DNA from: Acetobacteraceae bacterium
Lineage (GTDB): Bacteria; Pseudomonadota; Alphaproteobacteria; Acetobacterales; Acetobacteraceae
NCBI GenBank assembly: GCA_025354865.1
Contig: JANXMB010000068.1
Span: forward strand, 1-47,159
Direction: 5' to 3'
DNA length: 47,159 nucleotides
The translations under genes and the position numbers were made by a program. This document shows, piece by piece, positions 26,463-35,000 of this stretch (position 1 is its first letter; every line of letters begins with the position of its first letter). The notes under the pieces are model-generated. The model was not told the origin of the DNA. It was given only the letters and a program-made list of their open reading frames with translations, and made no database searches.

Positions 26463-27321
26463 TGCGGCCTCGCGTCCGGAAATCGTCCGCACGCTCAGCG
26501 GCTCCGAGGAATTCGGCGTCGTCCAAAAAGAGCTGACCATTTTCGAGCAATTGTTCAATCAGGTCTGGCTGCGCAAATGCATCATCCTGGTGCTGATCGC
26601 CATCGTTTGGGAGGTTTATGGCCGGCATCTGGACAACCCATTGCTGGTGCCAACGTTCAGCGACACCGTGGTTGCGCTCTGGGGCGGTCTGAAATCCGGC
26701 GTGCTGATCGATCGTGCGCATACGTCGGTGAATGTGCTGCTGATCGGCTTCAGTGTGGGCGTGTTCCTGGCGGCGGTGCTCACCATTCTCGCCATTACCA
26801 CCCAGATAGGCACCGATTTCCTCGAAACCGTCACCGCCATGTTCAGCCCGCTGCCGGCCATCGCGCTGCTGCCCTTGGCGCTGATCTGGTTCGGTTTGGG
26901 CATCGGCAGTCTGGTGTTCGTGATGGTGCACTCGGTGCTCTGGCCGTTGGCGTTGAACACCCATGCCGGATTTCGCGCGGTATCCCCGACCTTGCGCATG
27001 GTGGGGCGGAATTACGGGCTGTCGGGCCTGGGTTTGGTGCTGAAAATCCTGATCCCGGCCGCGTTCCCGTCGATCCTGGCAGGATTGAAAATCGGTTGGG
27101 CGTTCGCGTGGCGCACCCTGATCGCGGCCGAATTGGTGTTCGGCGTCGCTTCCGGCAAAGGCGGCCTGGGGTGGTATATTTTCGAGAGCAAGAACCAGCT
27201 CGATATCCCCGAGGTCTTCGCCGGCCTGTTGACGATCATCGTGATCGGCCTGCTGGTGGAAAACGTGATTTTCCGCACCGTCGAGAACAAGACCGTCCGT
27301 CGCTGGGGAATGCAGCACTAG
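26455..27321 (+). CDS. ABC transporter permease (nitrate/sulfonate type)
   Basis: Product of 288 aa with six hydrophobic helices. The EAA loop region reads GLSGLGLVLKILIPAAFPSI followed by LAGLKIGWAFAWRTLIAAEL, as in the SsuC/TauC/NrtB permeases. The N-terminal 40 residues are soluble. The ATG at 26455 lies inside the ATPase gene, so the two are coupled. The stop codon TAG at 27319-27321 is part of the CTAG left target site of the small transposon-like element, so the insertion left the reading frame intact. The binding protein must be elsewhere or lost. Confidence 0.9.
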   Translation: MSDAASRPEIVRTLSGSEEFGVVQKELTIFEQLFNQVWLRKCIILVLIAIVWEVYGRHLDNPLLVPTFSDTVVALWGGLKSGVLIDRAHTSVNVLLIGFSVGVFLAAVLTILAITTQIGTDFLETVTAMFSPLPAIALLPLALIWFGLGIGSLVFVMVHSVLWPLALNTHAGFRAVSPTLRMVGRNYGLSGLGLVLKILIPAAFPSILAGLKIGWAFAWRTLIAAELVFGVASGKGGLGWYIFESKNQLDIPEVFAGLLTIIVIGLLVENVIFRTVENKTVRRWGMQH

Positions 27322-27473
27322 CAGGCTGCTGAAAAACTCTTCTCGACACTCTACCACGAAAGATTGAGTCGCAGTGCAATGACCTAACGAAACATTCGGT
27401 CTCCCAAGCGGCGTCTGCGGTTCTTTTTGACCAATCGTTGCCGGTCCGCCGGACTTTTTCAGCAGCCTGCTAG
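27318..27473. mobile_element. MITE-like element with 15-bp terminal inverted repeats and CTAG duplication
   Basis: A 148-bp core (27322-27469) begins CAGGCTGCTGAAAAA and ends in its exact complement TTTTTCAGCAGCCTG (27455-27469). CTAG flanks both sides (27318-27321 and 27470-27473). No reading frame is inside. The right repeat is identical to the IS end at 163-177, which is also followed by CTAG, so the mobilising transposase may be that IS. The interior does not obviously match the IS end beyond the repeat. Confidence 0.8.
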
Positions 27474-27525
27474 AGCGATATTGGCCCATCGCCGACGATC
27501 GTAATTTCAGAAAGGACGGGGCATT

Positions 27526-27957
27526 ATGTCGGCCGCAGATGTCAACGCAGCGTGCGAAGCCTGTTATGACGCGCATATCGGCGATTGCAGCGGCTTCGCG
27601 CGGGCCGTCGCGCAGCAATTGGGCATCGTCTTGACCGGCATGGCCGACGATATCGTCGATATCCTGCGCGCCGACCAAAACGGATGGACCCCGCTCGCGG
27701 ATGGATCGGCCGCAGCAGCCGCCGCTGCCGCCGGGCAATTCGTCATCGGCGGGCTGAAAGGATCGGAACAACAGAAGCCCGACCCGCATGGCCACGTCGT
27801 GGTTGTCGTGGAAGGGCCGCTCGCCCGCAACGCGTACCCTACGGCCTACTGGGGTAGTCTGGGTGGCAACCCAGCGAAAGATAAAACCGTCAACTGGGCA
27901 TGGACGACCGACGATCGCGACAAGGTTTCGTACGCAGCGCACGATATCGCAGGGTAA
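27526..27957 (+). CDS. Small NlpC/P60- or CHAP-like protein, possible peptidoglycan amidase
   Basis: Product of 143 aa, not assigned to a named family with certainty. GDCSGFARAVAQQLG around Cys21 resembles the catalytic Cys helix of papain-like NlpC/P60 proteins. HGHVVVVVEGP (His88/His90) looks like the His strand, followed by AYPTAYWGSLGG and a terminal DKVSYAAHDIAG. There is an Ala-run at about 61-69. No signal peptide or TM segment. AAAGGACGGGG precedes the ATG. The compact Cys/His layout without a secretion signal is what type VI amidase effectors or phage endolysins look like, but no immunity or secretion gene is beside it. It lies directly behind the MITE-like element. Confidence 0.6.
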   Translation: MSAADVNAACEACYDAHIGDCSGFARAVAQQLGIVLTGMADDIVDILRADQNGWTPLADGSAAAAAAAAGQFVIGGLKGSEQQKPDPHGHVVVVVEGPLARNAYPTAYWGSLGGNPAKDKTVNWAWTTDDRDKVSYAAHDIAG

Positions 27958-27963
27958 CGCCCC

Positions 27964-28875
27964 TCACACCGCCCGAACCAGCGGCAATTTCGTCCCGACA
28001 ATCGCCCGTTCGGCCAGGATTTCGCGACGAAATCGGAACAGTTTCGCCGGGCGACCGCCGGTCTCGGTGGCCACCTCGCCGGTCTCTTCGACCAGGTCCT
28101 GCTGATCGATCAGACGTCGGAAATTTTGTTTATGCAATAGACGGCCGGCCAGGGCTTCGACCGCGCGCTGCAATTGCAGCAGGGTAAACGACGGCGGCAT
28201 CAGCTCGAAAACGACAGGGCGATATTTGATCTTCGCCCGCAAACGGGCAATGCCGGTGGCCAAAATGCGACGATGGTCGTGTGCCATGGGTTGGCCGGGG
28301 ACGCTGTTTTCGCCGCCGGCTTCCGGCACCAATCCGGCTTCCCACAGCAATTCGTACCGTTGCAGCACGAACTCTTCGTTCCAACGCTGGCCGTCCTGGC
28401 CGAAGTTCACCGCCAGCCGATGCAGCCGTTCCCGCTTGCCGCTCGCCCATCGGCGGAGTGCCGGCGCCAAATGTTCCGTGGCGGTCGATGCGGTGGTGCT
28501 GCGGCAATCCTCCCAGGGGAAGAACCGATACCAACTGAGCCACCCGGCACCCGGCTCCCGCGCCAACCGAGCCTCTCGGGTCAGGCCGAGATAAGATATC
28601 GACACAACGCGCTCGGCGGCGCTGTCGGTGCGATCGCGGTCGGCGAAAGTGTAAAGCTGTTCGACATAGCCGAGGGGATGATGGGTCTGCCGTTCCACCC
28701 AGGATCGCAGCCCGGCCTGTAGCGACCGGTGGCCGAATTCGAAAGCGCCGGACGGCAGCACGCGCCCTTCTTCGATGGTCAGGACGCGCGGCTCCCCGTC
28801 GGTCACCGCGACGATGACCGCGATCAACTCCGCGGCGATGGATGCCGTGTCCAGATTTGGAATACTGTCGGGCAT
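27964..28875 (-). CDS. nadQ: NUDIX-related winged-helix NAD regulator (NadQ/NrtR-like)
   Basis: Product of 303 aa. The N-terminal two-thirds is a NUDIX-like domain without a complete NUDIX box (GEPRVLTIEEGRVLPSGAFE, then HPLGYVEQLYTFADRDR). The C-terminal part is the winged helix of the NrtR/COG4111 group (PSFTLLQLQRAVEALAGRLL, NFRRLIDQQDLVEETGEV, GGRPAKLFRFRREIL). Such proteins sense NAD metabolites and repress NAD biosynthesis genes in alphaproteobacteria; NadQ is the predicted name. The ATG at 28875 has GGGG seven bases upstream, located inside an inverted repeat. Convergent with the NlpC/P60-like gene, and 48 bases behind the CHAT gene on the same strand. Confidence 0.72.
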   Translation of the reverse strand: MPDSIPNLDTASIAAELIAVIVAVTDGEPRVLTIEEGRVLPSGAFEFGHRSLQAGLRSWVERQTHHPLGYVEQLYTFADRDRTDSAAERVVSISYLGLTREARLAREPGAGWLSWYRFFPWEDCRSTTASTATEHLAPALRRWASGKRERLHRLAVNFGQDGQRWNEEFVLQRYELLWEAGLVPEAGGENSVPGQPMAHDHRRILATGIARLRAKIKYRPVVFELMPPSFTLLQLQRAVEALAGRLLHKQNFRRLIDQQDLVEETGEVATETGGRPAKLFRFRREILAERAIVGTKLPLVRAV

Positions 28876-28877
28876 GT

Positions 28878-28900
28878 CCCCGTCATCGCACGAGACGGGG
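28878..28900 (-). promoter_or_regulatory. Inverted repeat covering the nadQ ribosome-binding site
   Basis: CCCCGTC (28878-28884) and GACGGGG (28894-28900) pair perfectly around a 9-base loop, immediately upstream of the nadQ ATG. In the mRNA the 3' arm GACGGGG contains the Shine-Dalgarno. It could be an autoregulatory operator or an RNA hairpin controlling translation; it also lies in the CHAT-nadQ gap and could limit read-through. Confidence 0.5.
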
Positions 28901-28923
28901 GGTGTTCGCTACCGCAGAAAAAA

Positions 28924-31900
28924 TTACAACGCCGAGCGGCCGGACGTATTGGCCGCCGATTTGGCCGCTGCCGGGTGTTCCAGTCCTTCCCCGATCACCG
29001 CGAACGGCGCCCAGAAGAACGGATGTCCGATTTCCGGCGGAAGGCCCTTCCCAGCATCGGCCAGCATGGCCAACTGCGATGCGCGCATGGCCCCGCTCAC
29101 ACCCAGACTGGCATCGGCCTGCATGCGCTGCAACGTACCGGCAACCAAGTACGCCGCGACCTGATCGTTGACCGACCAGTGCGTGACCAGCAACGACCGC
29201 GCCCCGGCGTAGAAGAACGAACGCGCCAGCCCGGACAGGCTTTCACCGGCCGTCGTGCCTCCGGGACCGCCGGAATTGCAGGCGGACAGGATGACAAGAT
29301 CGGCATCCAGATCCATCGACACGACTTGCGATGCCGTGAGCAGGGCGCCTTTCGCATCCACCGCGCCCGCCGGGGCGGAGGTCACGATTGCCGGCTCGCT
29401 GGCGCAATGGAGGTCGGTCGGCAGCAGAGCATGGGTCGAGAATTGCAGGATCTTGTAGTTTTTCAGCGACGCCGCCAGGACCCGCGCGGCGGTGAAGTTC
29501 GGGCCCAACAGCTCATCCGATGCGTTGGCATGCAACAGCAGCCGCGCCGCGTCGAGTTCCTTCTTCGCGTACGGCAAAAGCGGCAGTCCGGACAGGGCGC
29601 GCGCACTTTCGCCGCAGGTGGCGCTGGGGAAGCTGCGTTCGGCCTGGGCGCGGGTGACGGGCCGGAATTCACCGAAGCCGAACCATGCCTGCGACGCCTT
29701 CGAACCGCTCGCAATCTTGCGCAAGCTGACGAAATTGCTGGGGGCGGGCACGTGCGCCAGGGTGAATTGCCGGATCAACCAAGGGGCATCGGCCAATTTG
29801 TCCTGCGCGGCCGGTCCGGTCAGCAATACCTCGAACGGTAGGGACAGCAACGGACCGGTCGGTGCGACGACCACCGCTTGGGCACCGTCCAACATCGGGG
29901 CGACGCCGCGCAGGGTCAGCTCGTACAGTTCCTGAGCGCCGGCGATATCGAATTTCGGCAGATCGGTGGTCAGTTCGATACCGGCGCGAACACGGCTCAC
30001 CAGTTTGGAGATATAGTTGCTCCCCTTGGCGATCCGGGACACAGCGATCCGACGATCGCGCAGCACAAAGGCCCAGCCTTCGTTGTCGCTCAAGGTCAAG
30101 GCGACAAAGGCTTCGTTGGTGTGCAGCGCCTTGAACACTTCCTCCGGTTTCACGGTTTCCTGCACGAGCTGCCCATAGTTCGGCGAGGCTGCCTGCAGCG
30201 CCCGATCGGCTTCGGCCGCTTTGCGTTCGGTGTCCTCGATCGTCTTTTCCAACTCCGCCGATCGCTCTTGCTGGCCCGCCTGATTGACGCCGGCTTTCAA
30301 CGCCTGCGCCAGATCGTCGCGTTTGCCATAAAGCGCGTCGAGTTGGCTCTTGAGATCGCGTTGCAGACGAATAGCCTCGGCCACCTTCGGGTCGCGGGCG
30401 TTTTCCGCCAGGGTCGCGCTGGCCTGGGCGATCTGTTGGCTGGTGATGCCGCCCTGCGCGAGTTGCGCCGCTGTGAACATTTCGGCGAGCACGGTCTGGT
30501 CGCTACCGCCGCTGGCGAAGGCATCCAGGCAAGGCGCCATCAATGCCGGCGTAACACCGGCCTTCAAATTGATCAGCGATTTCGTCGCGGACCGGCAATA
30601 CGGTAGCGCGTCGGCCAGCCTGCCACTCTGGACCAGTTGGCTCGCGAGGAGCAAGTAGGTGTCGGCTTGTGGCTTCGAACCCGGCAGCGCCCGATCGAAC
30701 GCATTGGTCGATTGACCGAGGGTTTGCAGGGCGCGCTTGTCGTCGCGTTCCATCGCGGCCGTGATGCCCATGGTGCGATACAGGCGCGCGGTCACGATCG
30801 GCCGCGCCAGCCCGTTGCCCAATGCAATGTCGTTGGCCGACTGCAATGCGTCGTTCGCGTCCGCTGGGCGATTCAACATGCGCAATGCCACGGCACGATT
30901 CCGGCGGGCCTCGATCAGACCGAGCACGGCGGATTGGGCCTGCGGATTGGACAGCAGATCCTGCGCCGGGGTCAGCGCGCCGAGGCGACCGGCGCCGGCG
31001 AAGGCGTTGGACGCCGACGGTGCGGCCTTTGCCGTCAGAGCGCCCGGCGGCACATCGGCTATATAGCCGCGTTCGGCGCTTTCCAGCAGCGTCAACGCCT
31101 GTTGGAGCTTGCCCTGATTCAAAGCATTCAGACCGCGATAATGATCCAACCGCGCCCGCGCCGTGGGTTCGGGCGATTTCGGCACCAATTTCTCGGCCTG
31201 ATCCATCAGGTTGTCGGCTTCGGCAAACTTGCTCTCATCCGACAGCACAAGCGCGAGCGACATCAGCGGCGTGACGGTATTCGGGTTATCCTTGCCCAGG
31301 GTCTTTTGTTGCAGTGCCAGCGCTGCCCGGAACGCGGTTTCGGCGGACGCGAGGTTGTTCGCGACATTCGCACGCGTGCCGGCTTTGATCAGGGCGTCGT
31401 AGCGGCCCACATCGTCGGCACTGAACGATTGCGCTGCTAAGCGGCTGGCCAGCAACGCATCGGCGGCCGAACTGACGGCCACGCTATCGGCTTTGGTAAC
31501 ACCGGCCAGAACCCCGATTGCGCGTTCCATGACGCTCGCGGCGGGCAGCACGCCATCGGCGAACCAAATCCGGCCGTTAACATAGGCCACCAAGGCGGCA
31601 TGCCCCCAACCGCCGACGAGGCGGGTGCATTGCAGCAACTGGGCCGGTTGCCCGCCCAGGATGGTGGTGGACGCGGGCGCGTCGCAGCGGAACCGATCGT
31701 TGATGCTGGTACGCCACGGGCTGGCGGTCGCGAGTTGCGCCAAATCGCTCGCACTTCCGGCGCCCCCCGACCGGATAGTGGCACTGGCCTGGGTCCAGGT
31801 GCCGCAGAAAAGATCGGCTTTACGCCCCCCGCCCGGGAGGTCGATCGCCGCCTGGGTGCATTCCTCGCCGACCGCGTTCTTACCGATCGAGACCTGCCCT

Positions 31901-32016
31901 TCGGCCTTGGATATAGCCGAACCAGAAGCGACGTACGCCTCCGGCGGCGGCTTGTCGCAACCGGACAGCCAGGATGCCAGCAGCAATGGGATAAGGATCG
32001 ATCCGCGCATGGTCAT
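28924..32016 (-). CDS. CHAT-domain lipoprotein with TPRs and coiled coil
   Basis: Product of 1030 aa. A lipoprotein signal peptide with LSGC (Cys20) leads into an N-terminal region of unknown fold with several Cys. TPR-like helices follow at about 195-320 and 380-470, then a charged coiled coil (about 550-620), then a C-terminal CHAT caspase-like protease domain (about 690-1005). The catalytic dyad is present: His862 in LQFSTHALLP and Cys913 in VILSACNSGGP, followed by SLLVTHWSVND. CHAT proteases are clan CD, usually with TPR or sensor regions. AGGAAG precedes the ATG. It lies 75 bases after tpsA and is probably in the tpsB-tpsA operon. The lipid anchor puts the protease in the envelope, where the exoprotein passes. 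Confidence 0.92.
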   Translation of the reverse strand: MTMRGSILIPLLLASWLSGCDKPPPEAYVASGSAISKAEGQVSIGKNAVGEECTQAAIDLPGGGRKADLFCGTWTQASATIRSGGAGSASDLAQLATASPWRTSINDRFRCDAPASTTILGGQPAQLLQCTRLVGGWGHAALVAYVNGRIWFADGVLPAASVMERAIGVLAGVTKADSVAVSSAADALLASRLAAQSFSADDVGRYDALIKAGTRANVANNLASAETAFRAALALQQKTLGKDNPNTVTPLMSLALVLSDESKFAEADNLMDQAEKLVPKSPEPTARARLDHYRGLNALNQGKLQQALTLLESAERGYIADVPPGALTAKAAPSASNAFAGAGRLGALTPAQDLLSNPQAQSAVLGLIEARRNRAVALRMLNRPADANDALQSANDIALGNGLARPIVTARLYRTMGITAAMERDDKRALQTLGQSTNAFDRALPGSKPQADTYLLLASQLVQSGRLADALPYCRSATKSLINLKAGVTPALMAPCLDAFASGGSDQTVLAEMFTAAQLAQGGITSQQIAQASATLAENARDPKVAEAIRLQRDLKSQLDALYGKRDDLAQALKAGVNQAGQQERSAELEKTIEDTERKAAEADRALQAASPNYGQLVQETVKPEEVFKALHTNEAFVALTLSDNEGWAFVLRDRRIAVSRIAKGSNYISKLVSRVRAGIELTTDLPKFDIAGAQELYELTLRGVAPMLDGAQAVVVAPTGPLLSLPFEVLLTGPAAQDKLADAPWLIRQFTLAHVPAPSNFVSLRKIASGSKASQAWFGFGEFRPVTRAQAERSFPSATCGESARALSGLPLLPYAKKELDAARLLLHANASDELLGPNFTAARVLAASLKNYKILQFSTHALLPTDLHCASEPAIVTSAPAGAVDAKGALLTASQVVSMDLDADLVILSACNSGGPGGTTAGESLSGLARSFFYAGARSLLVTHWSVNDQVAAYLVAGTLQRMQADASLGVSGAMRASQLAMLADAGKGLPPEIGHPFFWAPFAVIGEGLEHPAAAKSAANTSGRSAL

Positions 32017-32091
32017 CAGCTTCCTATATACCCGTTTTCCGTTTGCTCGGATGGTCTTGGACCACCCGAGCGATCCTCACGAAGCGTTGCC

Positions 32092-35000
32092 TTATTGGCC
32101 AGAACGTCCGCGGTTCCGGTTTTCGTCGGTGTTGTTACTGATCGTGATCGTGTCGTTCGTATCGGTGACAAGCGGCACGACGATGTCCTGGTTGTCGTCC
32201 ACACTGGGAATATAGGGCACGCCGAAGACGATCTCGCTGGTGGGGTTGTGCTGCGGGATGCCCTGGCTGGGCAGCAGCACACAGTTGACCGACGAAACCG
32301 CGCAGGCGTTCATTTTGTAGTTCGCGTTTGCCGCCGGCTCGATATGCGCAGCGCCGGCCGCACCCTGCCCGGTGAGGTTGTTGATGGTGCCGGACAGCGA
32401 GGCGCTGCCCAGTGCGCCGGTATAGGTGACATCCAGCGCCTTCACATTGATGACGCCGCCCGCGATGGCGCCGTTTGTAAGGCCCATGATCAGCCAGGTA
32501 TTCGGCCCATTCAACCCGGTGGCAGGATCCAATTGGGTGGCGCCAGTGGTGTCGATCCGCAGGATATTGGCCGCACCGTTCAGATTGCCGGCATTCAGCA
32601 ACCCCGACTGGGTGAAGGACGCCGCCGTGAAATAGGCCCCGCCGTTGGTGTTGCTGGTGCTGGTCGGCAGGTTGTCGCGCAAGATGGTACCGTCGGGTCG
32701 GGCAACACCATCGGTCAGTATTTGTGCCCCATTCGCAACCGAGATGGCCATGCCGACATCGGTCACCACGATCTGGTGCGCGCTGAGCTTGCCGTTGGTA
32801 GCGATCGTCAGGTTGACCGCATCGTTCACTGTCAAGTTGCCGGACGCGACCACCAGCGTGGCAATCGAGGCAATCTGGTTGTTGGTCCCCAGAAGCGCGG
32901 TTGTTCCGGCGAGGCCACCCGCGCTGGTCAAGGTCCCTGCGATCAACACGCCGTTCGCGGCCTGGGAGATTCCGCCCGCGGTGGTTGTCAGGTCCACGAC
33001 GTTCGTGCCACCGCTGACCCGGTTGGCCAGGGTCAGCGCCATGCTGTCGACGATCGTCAGCCCGCCGCTTGCCGTCAGATTGGAGAGCGTCCCGATCTGA
33101 TTGGCAGTGCCCTTCAGCGACATCGCGGCAGGGATATTGCCCGCGCTCGTCAGCGTGCCAGCGATCAAAGTGCCGCTGGCAGCCTGGGTTATGCCACCGA
33201 CCAAGGTAGTGAGATCGACCGTGTGGCCACCGCCGACGGAGACTTTGGCGGCCAAGGCCAGCGCCTGATTGTCGACAACCGTCAGATCGCCGGAGGTGAT
33301 GGTGAACCCGGTAATCGTCCCGATCGTGTTCGCCGTGCCCGCCAGAGACACCGTGCTGGCAACGCCGCCCGTGCTCGTCAAAGTGCCAGCGTTCAACGTC
33401 CCGGTGTTGACCTGCGTCAGGCCGCCCACGTTCGTCGTGATATCGACTTTATGGCCGCTGCCGACACTCACCAGACCGGCCAAAGCCAGAGCCTGATTGT
33501 CCACAACCGTCAGATCGCCCGAGGTGATCGTGAACCCGGTAATCGTGCCGATCGTGTTCGCCGTCCCAGCCAGAGATACCGTGCTGGCAACGCCGCCCGT
33601 GCTCGTCAGCGTGCCGGCATTCAACGTCCCGGTGTTGATCTGCGTCAGACCGCCCACGTTCGTCGTGATATCGACCTTGTGGCCCGAACCGACACTCACC
33701 AGACCGGCCAAGGCCAGAGCCTGATTGTCGACAACCGTCAGATCGCCCGAGGTGATGGTGAACCCACCGATCGTCCCGATCGTGTTCGCCGTCCCAGCCA
33801 GAGACACCGTGCTGGCAACGCCGCCCGTGCTCGTCAGCGTGCCGGCATTCAACGTCCCGGTGTTGATCTGCGTCAGGCCGCCCACGTTCGTCGTGATATC
33901 AACTTTATGGCCGCTGCCGACGCTCACCAGACCGGCCAAAGCCAAAGCCTGATTGTCGACAACCGTCAGATCGCCCGAGGTGATGGTGAACCCACCGATC
34001 GTCCCGATCGTGTTCGCCGTGCCCGCCAGAGACACCGTGCTGGCAACGCCGCCCGTGCTCGTCAAAGTGCCAGCGTTCAACGTCCCGGTGTTGACCTGCG
34101 TCAGGCCGCCCACGTTCGTCGTGATATCGACCTTGTGGCCCGAACCGACGCTGACCAGACCGGCCAAGGCCAGAGCCTGATTGTCGACAACCGTCAGATC
34201 GCCCGAGGTGATCGTGAACCCGGTAATCGTGCCGATCGTGTTCGCCGTCCCAGCCAGAGATACCGTGCTGGCCACGCCGCCCGTGCTCGTCAAAGTGCCA
34301 GCGTTCAACGTCCCGATGTTGACCTGCGTCAGACCGCCCACGTTCGTCGTGATATCAACTTTATGGCCGCTGCCGACGCTCACCAGACCGGCCAAGGCCA
34401 GAGCCTGATTGTCGACAACCGTCAGATCGCCCGAGGTGATCGTGAACCCGGAGATCGTCCCGATCGTGTTCGCCGTCCCTGCCAGAGATACCGAGCTGGC
34501 AACACCGCCCGTGCTCGTCAAAGTGCCAGCGTTCAATGTGGCACCTGCCGCCTCCGTCACGCCGCCGGAAGTGGTGCCGATGTCGAACACGCCGGTGCCG
34601 ACGGTGTTGGTGCCGGCCAGCACCAACGCGCCGCTATTCACCAATTGCAGCTTGCTGGCGCTGAAACCGGTGAGCGTTCCAATGCTGTTGGTCGCAATCG
34701 CGAATGTCGCGCCTGCCACCGCACTGCCAGTCAAAACGCTAACCGTCAGCGGCCCAACCGGCTCAACAATGGAACCGAGGGTTTGTAGGTTGAGGGTGCC
34801 CGCCACGCTCGTGAGGTTCACCGCCCCGTCCAGCGAGATGTTTTTCGCTGTCGTCGTCGGCGTGTTCGCGTTTGTGACGTCGGTGTAACGACCGATCGTC
34901 AGCGTGCCGGTGGAGATCTCGCTCAGCAGCGTGCTATCGACCACGAGCTGCGTCGCACCCGCAAGGCTGACTGCAACTGTGGTGGAGAACGGCGCAATCT

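Noticed and set aside
24621-27942. 645- and 556-codon minus-strand frames over proC to the ABC genes
   Set aside because: Antisense shadows; one runs straight through the MITE and the NlpC-like gene.
27964-28875. Catalytic NUDIX hydrolase
   Set aside because: No complete NUDIX box is visible, while the C-terminal winged helix is clear, so a regulator is the better call.
33250-34545. Possible CRISPR-like array from the regular 228-bp spacing
   Set aside because: Units are contiguous, coding and without spacer/repeat alternation; they are beta-helix repeats.
31600-34788. 1062-codon open frame on the + strand across the CHAT/tpsA junction
   Set aside because: It is antisense to the tpsA repeats. 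Because the 228-bp unit is a multiple of three, one stop-free antisense frame repeats indefinitely. The product is Arg/Gln/Asp-rich and unlike any protein family.
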